DNA from: Pseudomonas sp. MIACH
GTDB taxonomy: Bacteria > Pseudomonadota > Gammaproteobacteria > Pseudomonadales > Pseudomonadaceae
Length of the DNA: 64,000 nt
Assembly (NCBI RefSeq): GCF_001269925.1
Contig: NZ_LHVO01000054.1
Span: 1-64,000, forward strand
Direction: 5' to 3'
The translations under genes were made by a program, and so were the position numbers. The notes beneath the pieces are model-generated. The model was given only the letters and a program-made list of their open reading frames with translations, ran no database searches and was not told the DNA's origin. Positions 54,439 to 62,977 of this stretch are shown one piece after another; the first letter of the stretch is position 1; every line of letters starts with the position of its first letter.

Positions 54439-55935
54439 ATGAATAAGCCAGCAGTCGTTCTTTTGGGTTTTGTTGTCGCCGTAGGCGTCGTCAGTGCAGG
54501 CGGCGCCTGGTACACCGGTAAACAACTGGAGCCGGTGCTGCAAACCGCGATCCAGAACGCCAACAAGGAACTGCAGACGTCCATGGCGGGCGTCGACGGC
54601 ACCGTGGCCCTGGAGCTGGTGTCCCTGGACCGTGGCGTGTTCAGCAGCACCGCCCATTACCGCTTGAAAGGCCAGGGTTCGGTCTTCGGCGAAGAAAACC
54701 CTAATCCGGAATTGCTCTTCGTCGACCATATCGAACACGGCCCGCTGCCGTTCTCGCGCCTGGTGACGCTCAAATGGCTGCCGGTCATGGCCACCAGTCA
54801 CTACGAACTGGAAAAGAACGCCACCACCGAGAAGTGGTTCGCCGCCGCCAAAGACGTGTCGCCGCTCAAAGGCGTGGCCAATATCGGCTATAGCCGCTCG
54901 GTCAACGGCAACATCGAGTTGCTGCCCCTGGAGTTCAAGGACGCCGCAGCGTCGGCGAGCTTCTCCGGCGCCAACCTGAACTTCGACAGCACCGCCGAAG
55001 GCCAGAAGGTCAAGGCTGACGGCTTCATGAACAGCTTCAAGATCGCCGGGCAGGATGGCAAGGGCGAACACTTCGAAGCTGAATTGTCTGGTCTGACCAT
55101 CGCCAGCAATCTGGAAAAATCCACCTTTGGCTTCTACACCGGGCAAAACACCGTTGAGCTGACCGACAGTAAGTTCACCTTCGGCCCGCAGAAAGCCGTA
55201 CTGACCGTCAAAGGCTTCGAGCAGAAAGACTCCAGCGAAACCAAGGACAACAACCTGGCCGGCCGTGTCGACTACAAGATCGACGAGATCGGTTACCAGG
55301 GCAAACCCGTGGGTTCGGCGGCCATGGCCCTGAGCATGAAGAATGTCGACATCCCGGCCATGCTGGTGCTGACCAAGCTTTACCAGGACAAGATGCAGCC
55401 GGTGCAAGCCGCTGCCGCAGCCGGCGAGCCCGCACCTGAGTTGCAACTGACCGAAGCCGAGCAGGCCCTGGCCGAAGCGAACGTCAACCAGGTACTGGCC
55501 GCCAAGCCGCAAGTGGCGGTGGAAAACCTGTCCCTGAAAACCACCCATGGCGAAAGCAAGTTCAACCTGCTGGTGGACCTGGCCAAGCCGGCGTCCATGG
55601 AGCTGCCGCCGGTTGAACTGGGCAAGCAGATGATTGCCCTGCTGGATGCCAACCTGACCCTGTCCAAACCGATGATAGGTGACGTTGCCGCCCTGCAAGC
55701 GCAACTCGGTGGCGTCACCGACCCGAAAGCCATCGAGCAGCAGTCGCAGATGGCCGCTGAGATGGTCAGTGGCATGGCGGTTGGCACCCAGTTGGCAACC
55801 CTGGTCGGTAGCGACGTGGTGTCCAAGTTGCACTACGCCAACAATGAAGTGACGTTCAACGGCCAGAAGATGACCGTCGAGCAGTTCATTGGTTTTGTGA
55901 TGGCCAAGGTCGGCGCGGTCAGCGGCGCGCAGTAA
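54439..55935 (+). CDS. YdgA-family protein (DUF945)
   Basis: A 498-residue protein with an N-terminal membrane/signal segment (about 5-22) and the DUF945 pattern: GAWYTGKQLEPVLQTAIQNA, LVSLDRGVFSSTAHYRLKG, FVDHIEHGPLPF and a long beta-rich periplasmic domain (PVGSAAMALSMKNVDIPAML). Family members such as E. coli YdgA are periplasmic or inner-membrane anchored and of poorly known function. The gene is alone and has a usual length. Confidence 0.87.
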   Translation: MNKPAVVLLGFVVAVGVVSAGGAWYTGKQLEPVLQTAIQNANKELQTSMAGVDGTVALELVSLDRGVFSSTAHYRLKGQGSVFGEENPNPELLFVDHIEHGPLPFSRLVTLKWLPVMATSHYELEKNATTEKWFAAAKDVSPLKGVANIGYSRSVNGNIELLPLEFKDAAASASFSGANLNFDSTAEGQKVKADGFMNSFKIAGQDGKGEHFEAELSGLTIASNLEKSTFGFYTGQNTVELTDSKFTFGPQKAVLTVKGFEQKDSSETKDNNLAGRVDYKIDEIGYQGKPVGSAAMALSMKNVDIPAMLVLTKLYQDKMQPVQAAAAAGEPAPELQLTEAEQALAEANVNQVLAAKPQVAVENLSLKTTHGESKFNLLVDLAKPASMELPPVELGKQMIALLDANLTLSKPMIGDVAALQAQLGGVTDPKAIEQQSQMAAEMVSGMAVGTQLATLVGSDVVSKLHYANNEVTFNGQKMTVEQFIGFVMAKVGAVSGAQ

Positions 55936-55969
55936 AGATTTTGCCATCGCCCGGAAATAAATAATGGGG

Positions 55970-56058
55970 GCGCGGGAGTGCCCGCGATAGGGGTCAAACA
56001 GTCGGCGCCCGTGGCGGCTGCCAGCCGTTATCGCAGGCAAGTCCGCTCCCTCGTTCAC
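55970..56058. repeat. Degenerate REPIN
   Basis: CGCGGG-AGTG-CCCGCG (55971-55986) with GATAGGGG, and CCGTTATCGCAGGCAAG then TCCGCTCCC (56025-56050), look like two decayed inverted REP cores of the family that reads GGGAGC-GGGCTTGCC-CGCGATA. Several mismatches separate the arms. Confidence 0.5.
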
Positions 56059-56073
56059 ATTTCAGGCGGCTGG

Positions 56074-56101
56074 CCAATTCTGAACAATTGTTCTGAATTG
56101 G
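56074..56101. promoter_or_regulatory. Near-perfect 28-nt palindrome upstream of pgaA
   Basis: The centre GAACAATTGTTC is a perfect 12-mer; the outer arms CCAATTC and GAATTGG continue it with one symmetric T/T mismatch on each side. It lies 133 bases before the pgaA start and looks like a dimer operator. A second inverted repeat, CTTTCCTA (56113-56120) and TAGGAAAG (56135-56142), follows. Confidence 0.55.
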
Positions 56102-56233
56102 TCTTTTTCCTACTTTCCTAAGAGATAGTTCGCATAGGAAAGCTAGGCCGGGTCATTAGACGCCGGCACCCTGCAGCAATTCGCTCAGGACCACCTATCG
56201 TTACAGCTTTCCTTGTGTAAGGAAGCTCACGAT

Positions 56234-58714
56234 ATGTTGCGAAACCTACCACTCAGTGCATCAGGCCGGTTGCGACTGCTCATCGGTGCAGCCTTATGCA
56301 GCCAATTGCTGATGCCCGCCTTCGCCATGGCCGATCCGGCCTACGACGCCCTGATCATCCAGGCGCGCAACGGCAACTTCACCCCCGCCCTGACCCAATT
56401 GCGCCAGTTGTCTGCCGAACGCCAGACGCCAGGCCAGGTCAGCGATCATCTGGTGATCGCCGGTTGGGCCGGCCAGGACGCCGAAGTGTTGAAGGTGTAC
56501 GAGGCTCAGGGCAAACATATCAACCTCAGCACCCAGGCGCTCGCCACCGTCGCGCGTACCTACCGGAACCAGAAGCAATGGGCCCAGGCCGAGGCGGTCT
56601 ATCGCCAGGCGCTGCTGCGCGAACCGAATAACGTCGACCTGCAACTGGGCCTGGCGCTGACCCAGGCCGATGGCGGCAAGGCTGACGAGGCGGTGCAACG
56701 CACCCGAGCATTGGTCGCCGCCAAGCCCGATGACCCCAACCGCCGCATGGCCCTGGGTTATGCGCTGACCCGTGCCGGCTTGAACTACGACGCACTGTTC
56801 GAGTTCGACCAGGCGTTTATCCGCGCCGGCGACAAGCCTGACGTCGCCCGCGAATACATCGTCGCCCTGCAAAAGGCCCGCCTGCCGGAAGCCGCATTGC
56901 GCCTGTCGGCCCAGCGTCCTGGCCTGCTGGACCCGGTGACCCAGCGCCGCCTGGAAGGCGACCTCGCTGCCGAGCGTGTGCGCATGGCCGAGTTCGCCAC
57001 CCGCAGCGAAAAAGAACGCTACGTGATTGCCGACCGCGCCCTGGCCGATTACGACAAACTGCTCGCCCGCTGGACCCCGGACGCCACCGCCCATGACGAT
57101 GTGGTGCGCTGGCGTATCGACCGCCTGGGAGCACTCAAGGCCCGTGCGCGTACCGCTGAAGTGATCCGCGAGTACGAAGTGCTTAAGGCCGAAGGTGTGC
57201 AACTGCCGACCTACGCCGTGCGCTGGGTGGCCGCGTCCTACCTCGACCAGCGTCAGCCGGAAAAAGCCGAGCCGCTGTATCGCCAGGCCCTGAGCGCCAC
57301 CGACGCCGAGCCCGATGATCGGGTCGAAGACACCACCGCGCTGTTCTACGCCTTGCAGGAAAGCGATAAAGCCGAGGACGCCAACGAGGTCGCCAAGGGG
57401 CTCGCCAACAGCCAGAACCCGCGGGTCGAACTCAAGGGCTTGCCCATCGGCAACCCCAACGACGCATGGATGGACGCCCAGCAACTGTCGGCCCAGGCCG
57501 GCGTCTACGGCGGCGACCTGCCGGGCAGCGAAGCCGGCCTGGAAGCGCTGGTGGCAAAAGCCCCCGGCAACGTCGGCCTGCGCCTGGCCCAGGCTGACAT
57601 GTACCGCGCCCGTGATCTGCCTCGGCGCGCCGAAGGTATTCTCAAGGAAACCGAAGCCCAGGCCCCGCGCGACACAAACCTGGAAGTGAGCCAGGCCTAC
57701 ACCGCCATGGACCTGCAGGAGTGGCGCCAGCTCGACGTGCTCACCGATGACGTGGTCGCCCGTAACGGCGACAACCGCCAGGTCCAGCGCCTCAGCCGCC
57801 TGCGCGATGTGCATGACATGGCCGAACTGCGCGTGGAGGCGTACACCGGCAAAAGCTTTGGTGGCGGCAATGACAGCGAAGCGGGCGCCGTCGCGGGTAG
57901 CCGCGATTGGGGCATCGAGAGTCGCCTCTACACCCCGCCCATCGACGAAGACTGGCGTGTGTTCGCCGGCGCCGGCTACGCCAAGGCCGATTTCAGCGAA
58001 GGCACGGGCCAGCATCGCTGGCAGGTCGTGGGTGTGGAGCGGCGTACCCGCGACATGACCATTGAAGCCGAGGTGTCCAACCACTCCTACGGCGATGGCT
58101 CCAAACAAGGCGCCGCCGTGTCGATTGCCCGCGACATCAACGACAACTGGCAATACGGCGGCAGCCTGGGCTACCTCCTGAGTACCACGCCGCTGCGGGC
58201 ATTGAATGACGGTGTCACGGCCAACGGCGGCAGCGGCTTTATCCGCTGGCGCGCCAACGAAAGCCGCGAATGGAAACTGACCCTCAGCCCCTCCCATTTC
58301 AGCGATGGCAACGACCGCTTCGAAGCCTTGCTCAGCGGTCGCGAAGGCCTCTACAGCTCGCCGAAAGTGCAAGTGGACCTGGGCCTGGAAGTCGGCGCCA
58401 GCCGCAACAGCAAGGAAGACACGGTGTACTTCAACCCGAAGTCGGATTTCACCGTGTTGCCCGTCCTCAACATCAACCATGTGCTCTATCACCGCTACGA
58501 GACCCAGTGGAGTCAGCAGTTCCAAATCGGTGCGGGTACGTATAGCCAGCGGGATTATTCCACCGGTGGCATCGGTCTGGTGGGCTACGGCCAACGCTTT
58601 CGCTGGAACGACGTTCTGGACGCCGGCGCCAACCTGAGCCTGATCAGCCGACCTTACGACGGTGATCGCGAACGCGATCTGCGCCTGCTCGTCGACCTCA
58701 CTTACCGTTTCTAA
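56234..58714 (+). CDS. pgaA: Poly-beta-1,6-N-acetylglucosamine export porin PgaA
   Basis: An 826-residue outer membrane protein. The signal peptide ends near FAMA-DPAYD. The periplasmic part (about 40-520) is a TPR solenoid (QALATVARTYRNQKQWAQAE, YRQALLREPNNVDLQLGLAL). The C-terminal 300 residues form a beta-barrel with DRFEALLSGREGLYSSPK and the terminal DLTYRF. PgaA binds de-N-acetylated PNAG and passes it through the outer membrane. The ATG at 56234 has AAGGAAG eight bases upstream. It is the first gene of pgaABCD; tight spacing (12 bases) leads to pgaB. Confidence 0.93.
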   Translation: MLRNLPLSASGRLRLLIGAALCSQLLMPAFAMADPAYDALIIQARNGNFTPALTQLRQLSAERQTPGQVSDHLVIAGWAGQDAEVLKVYEAQGKHINLSTQALATVARTYRNQKQWAQAEAVYRQALLREPNNVDLQLGLALTQADGGKADEAVQRTRALVAAKPDDPNRRMALGYALTRAGLNYDALFEFDQAFIRAGDKPDVAREYIVALQKARLPEAALRLSAQRPGLLDPVTQRRLEGDLAAERVRMAEFATRSEKERYVIADRALADYDKLLARWTPDATAHDDVVRWRIDRLGALKARARTAEVIREYEVLKAEGVQLPTYAVRWVAASYLDQRQPEKAEPLYRQALSATDAEPDDRVEDTTALFYALQESDKAEDANEVAKGLANSQNPRVELKGLPIGNPNDAWMDAQQLSAQAGVYGGDLPGSEAGLEALVAKAPGNVGLRLAQADMYRARDLPRRAEGILKETEAQAPRDTNLEVSQAYTAMDLQEWRQLDVLTDDVVARNGDNRQVQRLSRLRDVHDMAELRVEAYTGKSFGGGNDSEAGAVAGSRDWGIESRLYTPPIDEDWRVFAGAGYAKADFSEGTGQHRWQVVGVERRTRDMTIEAEVSNHSYGDGSKQGAAVSIARDINDNWQYGGSLGYLLSTTPLRALNDGVTANGGSGFIRWRANESREWKLTLSPSHFSDGNDRFEALLSGREGLYSSPKVQVDLGLEVGASRNSKEDTVYFNPKSDFTVLPVLNINHVLYHRYETQWSQQFQIGAGTYSQRDYSTGGIGLVGYGQRFRWNDVLDAGANLSLISRPYDGDRERDLRLLVDLTYRF

Positions 58715-58726
58715 AAGAGCCTGACC

Positions 58727-60724
58727 ATGACCTTCCTCAGCCGTTGCTTGTTGGTTCTGGGCGTATTGCTGGCCAGTGCCTGCGCCCAACAACCCGCACC
58801 TTTCACTCCACCCGCCGAGCGGCCGACACCGGCCAACGAAGTGGCGTGGCCGAAAAACCACTTCCTGGGCATTGCCTACCATGACGTGTCGGACCGCGAT
58901 CCTGACCAGGCCGTGGTGGCGGTGCGCACCGAGCGTTTGATCGAACAACTGGCCTGGCTGCGGGAGAACGGTTACCAGGCGGTCAGCGTTGACCAGATCC
59001 TGGCCGCCCGGCGTGGCGGCCCCGCGTTGCCGCCCAAAGCCATCATGCTCAGCTTCGACGATGGCTACTCCAGCTTCTACACCCGCGTGATGCCGATCCT
59101 GCGTGCCTATCACTGGCCGGCTGTGCTGGCGCCAGTAGGCTACTGGATCGACACGCCGATGAACAAACCGGTGGACTTCGCTGGCTCGCCACGACCACGC
59201 GGGGAGTTCCTCACCTGGCAGCAGATCCGCGAAGTGTCCCAGTCCGGCCTGGTGGAAATCGCTGCGCACACCGATGCCAGTCACACCGGGATCCTGGCCA
59301 ACCCCCAGGGCAACCTCGAGCCGGCGGCGACCTCGCTGCGCTATGACCCGGCCACGGGCCGCTATGAAACCCAAGCGCAGTTCCAGGCGCGGATCCGGGC
59401 GGACGTCGCGGCGATCACCCACAAGATCCAGACCGTGACCGGCAAGAAGCCTCGGGTATGGGTATGGCCGTACGGCGCCGCCAAGGGCACTTCCCTGGCG
59501 ATCGTCGGCGAGCAGGGCTACCAGATGGCCCTGACCCTGGAAGACGGTCTCGACAGCTCCGATGACTTGATGAACAGCCCACGCTTCCTGGTGGCCTCCG
59601 ACCCGGACGGCGAACATTTCGCCAACAGCATCGTCGCCGTGCAAACCCCGGCACCGCTGCGGGTGCTGCATGTGGACCTGGACAACGTCTACGACCCGGA
59701 CCCGGCCCAGCAAGCGCGCAACCTCGACCAATTGGTGCAGCGCGTAGTGGACATGGGCGCCGGTACGGTGTTCCTGCAAGCCTTCGCCGACCCCAAGGGT
59801 GATGGCCTGGTGCACGAGCTGTACTTCCCCAACCGTCACTTGCCGGTGCGCGCCGACCTGTTCAACCGCGTCTCCTGGCAGTTGCACACCCGTGCCCATG
59901 CCGCCGTGTATGCGTGGATGCCGGTGTTGAGTTTTGCCCTTGACCCCAAGCTGCCCCGCGTAACGCGCTGGGACCCGGAAACCGGCAAGGTCGGCACCGA
60001 CCCGGACCAATACAAACGCCTGTCGCCGTTCGACCCGCAGGTGCGCAAGATCATTGGCGAGATCTATGAAGACCTGGCGCGCAACAATGCCATCGACGGC
60101 GTGCTGTACCACGACGACGCGGTGCTCTCGGACTTCGAAGACGCCAGCCCCGCCGCGCTCAAGGCCTATGCCGCCAACGGCCTGCCGGGCAGCATCGAGG
60201 CCCTGCGCGCCGACCCTGCGGTGATGCAGCGCTGGACGCGCTTCAAGAGCCGCTACCTGATCGACTTCACCAAAGAGCTGACCGCCAAGGTCCACGCCAT
60301 CGGTGGGCCGCAGGTGCTGACCGCGCGCAATATCTTCGCCGAGCCGATGCTCAACCCGGCGAGCGAGGCCTGGTTCGCCCAGAACCTCGATGATTTCCTC
60401 CAGACCTATGACTGGACCGCGCCGATGGCCATGCCGCTGATGGAAGGCCAGGAGTACAAGACCTCCAACGCCTGGCTGGAGAAGCTGGTGGCGACGGTCA
60501 AGGCGCGTCCGGGTGCGTTGCAACGCACTGTATTTGAACTGCAGGCCAAAGATTGGCGCACCAAGGCCGCACCCGATATCGGCGGTGCGCAGATGGCTGA
60601 ATGGATGGGTGTGCTCAAGCGCCAGGGGGTCACGAGTTTTGGTTACTACCCGGACAACTTCCTGGAAAACTCCCCGGACCTGAAGACTGTGCGTCCGGCC
60701 CTTTCCAACCAATGGAACCCTTGA
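58727..60724 (+). CDS. pgaB: PNAG N-deacetylase / hydrolase lipoprotein PgaB
   Basis: A 665-residue outer membrane lipoprotein. The lipobox is LASAC (Cys near residue 19). The N-terminal polysaccharide deacetylase (NodB-type) domain has SFDDG with D111/D112 and the metal His residues in IAAHTDASHTG. The C-terminal glycoside-hydrolase-like domain (from about 300) has VLHVDLDNVYDPDPAQQARN and VLYHDDAVLSDFEDASP, including the acidic pair. PgaB partly deacetylates PNAG in the periplasm, which is needed for export by PgaA. Length matches the 660-670 residues usual for PgaB. Confidence 0.94.
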   Translation: MTFLSRCLLVLGVLLASACAQQPAPFTPPAERPTPANEVAWPKNHFLGIAYHDVSDRDPDQAVVAVRTERLIEQLAWLRENGYQAVSVDQILAARRGGPALPPKAIMLSFDDGYSSFYTRVMPILRAYHWPAVLAPVGYWIDTPMNKPVDFAGSPRPRGEFLTWQQIREVSQSGLVEIAAHTDASHTGILANPQGNLEPAATSLRYDPATGRYETQAQFQARIRADVAAITHKIQTVTGKKPRVWVWPYGAAKGTSLAIVGEQGYQMALTLEDGLDSSDDLMNSPRFLVASDPDGEHFANSIVAVQTPAPLRVLHVDLDNVYDPDPAQQARNLDQLVQRVVDMGAGTVFLQAFADPKGDGLVHELYFPNRHLPVRADLFNRVSWQLHTRAHAAVYAWMPVLSFALDPKLPRVTRWDPETGKVGTDPDQYKRLSPFDPQVRKIIGEIYEDLARNNAIDGVLYHDDAVLSDFEDASPAALKAYAANGLPGSIEALRADPAVMQRWTRFKSRYLIDFTKELTAKVHAIGGPQVLTARNIFAEPMLNPASEAWFAQNLDDFLQTYDWTAPMAMPLMEGQEYKTSNAWLEKLVATVKARPGALQRTVFELQAKDWRTKAAPDIGGAQMAEWMGVLKRQGVTSFGYYPDNFLENSPDLKTVRPALSNQWNP

Positions 60725-60726
60725 CC

Positions 60727-62067
60727 ATGTTCGACAGAATCCTGGCTTTATTCGTGCTGGCACTGGTATTAGGCGTGCCCCTGGGCCTGATCTTCCTGGT
60801 CACCGGGCAGTTCCTGATGGACTTCGTGTTTTTCTACCCGCTGTTCATGTCGGCACTGTGGATCGCCGGCGGTTTGTACTTCTGGCTGCACTGGGAGCGC
60901 CACTGGCCCTGGGACGAAGACACCCCGGCGCCAACCCTGGCCGGCAACCCGCTGATCTCGATCATCATCCCTTGCTACAACGAAGGGGATAACGCCGCCG
61001 ACACTATCCATGCGGCACTGGGTCAGCTGTACCCGAACATCGAAGTGATCGCCGTCAACGACGGTTCCAAGGACAACACCGCCGCCGTCCTCGATGCCCT
61101 GGCACTGGAGCATCCGCGCCTGCGGGTGCTGCACCTGGCGCAGAACCAGGGCAAGGCCGTGGCCTTGCGCATGGGCGCCGTGGCCGCGCGCAGCGAATAC
61201 CTGGTGTGCATCGATGGCGATGCGTTGCTGGATAAAAACGCGGCGGCGTATATGGTCGCGCCGATGCTCGACAACCCACGCCTGGGCGCCGTCACCGGCA
61301 ACCCACGTATCCGCACACGCTCGACCTTGATCGGCCGCGTGCAGGTGGGTGAATTCTCCTCGATCATCGGCTTGATCAAGCGCACCCAGCGTGTATTCGG
61401 ACGGATCTTCACGGTGTCCGGTGTGGTGGTGGCGTTCCGTAAAAAGGCGCTGGACCGCATCGAGTACTGGAGCACCGACATGATCACCGAGGACATCGAT
61501 GTCAGTTGGAAGCTGCAACTCGATCACTGGAGCATCTTCTACGAGCCCCGCGCCCTGTGCTGGATCCTGATGCCCGAGACCGTCGGCGGCCTGTGGAAGC
61601 AACGCCTGCGTTGGGCCCAGGGCGGTGCCGAAGTGCTGTTCAAGAACATCCGTGGCATCTGGCAATGGCGCCACCGCTACCTTTGGCCGCTGCTGTTCGA
61701 ATACTGCCTGTCCACCGGTTGGGCCTTTACCTTTATGTTGTCGGTGATCTTCTGGGGCGTGGGCAAATTCATCCCGATGCCACAGGCCATTGCGGTGGAC
61801 TCACTGATGCCACCGGCGTTTACCGGACTGGTGCTGGCGATGGTGTGCCTGTTGCAGTTTGCGGTGAGCATCCTGATCGACCGCCGCTACGAGAAAGACC
61901 TGTGGAAAACCCTGTTCTGGACCGTGTGGTACCCGATGGTGTTCTGGCTGGTCAGCCTGTTTACCACCCTGGTCAGTTTTCCCAAGGTGCTGTTCAACCA
62001 GCACCAGAAACGTGCGCGCTGGGTCAGCCCGGATCGCGGTATCAAACCGGCTGAAGAGGAGGCGTGA
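60727..62067 (+). CDS. pgaC: PNAG synthase, GT2 glycosyltransferase PgaC
   Basis: A 446-residue processive inner membrane glycosyltransferase. Two N-terminal membrane segments precede the GT2 catalytic domain with IIIPCYNEG, the Asp in VNDGSKDN (D112), IDGDALL, TEDIDVSWKL and the QRLRW motif (Q-x-x-R-W) that marks processive enzymes; further membrane segments follow. It polymerises UDP-GlcNAc to PNAG, and in E. coli needs PgaD and c-di-GMP for activity. The ATG at 60727 directly follows pgaB. Confidence 0.95.
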   Translation: MFDRILALFVLALVLGVPLGLIFLVTGQFLMDFVFFYPLFMSALWIAGGLYFWLHWERHWPWDEDTPAPTLAGNPLISIIIPCYNEGDNAADTIHAALGQLYPNIEVIAVNDGSKDNTAAVLDALALEHPRLRVLHLAQNQGKAVALRMGAVAARSEYLVCIDGDALLDKNAAAYMVAPMLDNPRLGAVTGNPRIRTRSTLIGRVQVGEFSSIIGLIKRTQRVFGRIFTVSGVVVAFRKKALDRIEYWSTDMITEDIDVSWKLQLDHWSIFYEPRALCWILMPETVGGLWKQRLRWAQGGAEVLFKNIRGIWQWRHRYLWPLLFEYCLSTGWAFTFMLSVIFWGVGKFIPMPQAIAVDSLMPPAFTGLVLAMVCLLQFAVSILIDRRYEKDLWKTLFWTVWYPMVFWLVSLFTTLVSFPKVLFNQHQKRARWVSPDRGIKPAEEEA

Positions 62068-62069
62068 GC

Positions 62070-62552
62070 ATGAAACTGGTCAGAACTCGCCAAAGTACCG
62101 TGATGTGGATCATCGACGTGATCCTGACCTTGATGGCCTGGGCCGGACTGGTCTGGCTGCTGGCGCGCGGGATCAGCTCGATGCTGGACACCCGCGGTGG
62201 CCCACGCATCGAGGCGCCGATCTTCGCGGCGCTCAATACCCTGCAGATCTACCTGTGGATCGCGTTGTTCAACGCCGTGATCCTGGTCACCTGGGCACGC
62301 TACCAGCAACGCAAGGGGCGCAAGTTCGCCCAACGCCGCGCCGAGGCCAAGGCCCTCACCGACCAGAACCTGAGCGACAGCTTCAGCCTCGCCGAGGGCG
62401 ACCTGGAGCAACTGCGCCGGCCTGGCGTGCTGGTGATCCACAACGACGAAGACGGCGGCGTGTCGGAAGTCAAAGCCCACGTCTCCCGCGACGTGGAAAA
62501 ACCAGGCTTGACCCTCGTGCCTGGCGCGTCTCAGAACAAAGACGCCAGCTAA
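62070..62552 (+). CDS. pgaD: PNAG synthesis protein PgaD
   Basis: A 160-residue small inner membrane protein with two membrane segments (about 12-34 and 56-76) and a charged cytoplasmic tail. The ATG at 62070 has GAGGAGG eight bases upstream; a GTG six bases earlier overlaps the pgaC stop but is too near the site. PgaD binds PgaC and c-di-GMP to activate synthesis in E. coli. The tail here (SFSLAEGDLEQLRRPGVLVI) is longer than in the enterobacterial protein. Confidence 0.88.
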   Translation: MKLVRTRQSTVMWIIDVILTLMAWAGLVWLLARGISSMLDTRGGPRIEAPIFAALNTLQIYLWIALFNAVILVTWARYQQRKGRKFAQRRAEAKALTDQNLSDSFSLAEGDLEQLRRPGVLVIHNDEDGGVSEVKAHVSRDVEKPGLTLVPGASQNKDAS

Positions 62553-62571
62553 GGCTGTAAACCCAATCCAA

Positions 62572-62654
62572 TGTGGGATTCACTGTAGGGGCGAGCTTGC
62601 TCGCTCCTGCAAAAGCCTTAACTGAATGGCATTAGGGCAAGCCCCCTCCCACAT
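62572..62654. repeat. Composite REP element (GTAGGGGCGAGC core plus GGGGGC-type arm)
   Basis: CTGTAGGGGCGAGCTTGCTCG and CTCCTGCA (62583-62610) form a REP-like hairpin. It is followed by AAAGCCTTAACTGAATGGCA and TTAGGGCAAGCCCCCTCCC (62611-62652), the complement of the left half of the nested REPIN at 48203. A matching start AATGTGGGA lies at 62571-62579. Confidence 0.7.
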
Positions 62655-62977
62655 GGGGCTCTCACCCTGCCAATACCGGTTATTGCGATCCAATTCACAA
62701 AACCCCCGCGAACTTATCGGCTTTTTTCGGTACTAACTTATCTCGGAAAGAACTTGATGGCCAAATAATGGCAATTCCAAGTTCTCCGACGAATAGCCAT
62801 CAAAACAGCTGCCGCCTGTCGGACTAATACTTGGCGCTAAAGCTAGGCAGTCTGTTTTATTGTTATTAATCAATTAGTTGCGTGATTAACTAGTGCGCAA
62901 GTGCAACTAACCCAGTTTCTTGGGCTGGCGCACTTTCGATGTTAGTTTCCCGGCCCTTGAATTTCGACGGATCGAAC
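62655..62977 (+). promoter_or_regulatory. Upstream region of the TpsB gene
   Basis: About 320 bases, A/T-rich in the second half, without a gene I can support. TTAGTTGC (62874-62881) and GCAACTAA (62903-62910) form an 8-base inverted repeat about 70 bases before the start. AAAGCTAGGC (62839-62848) also occurs upstream of pgaA (56139-56148). The promoter must be here; its class cannot be fixed. Confidence 0.4.

Noticed and set aside
56294..60763. 1489-codon open frame on the minus strand across pgaA and pgaB
   Set aside because: Long antisense frames are common in high-GC Pseudomonas genes. The plus strand encodes recognisable PgaA and PgaB with all motifs, and the minus frame has none.
62700..62860. 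c-di-GMP (GEMM) riboswitch before tpsB
   Set aside because: A partial AAAGCTAGGC match is present but the GCAAACC loop and the paired helices of GEMM could not be found.
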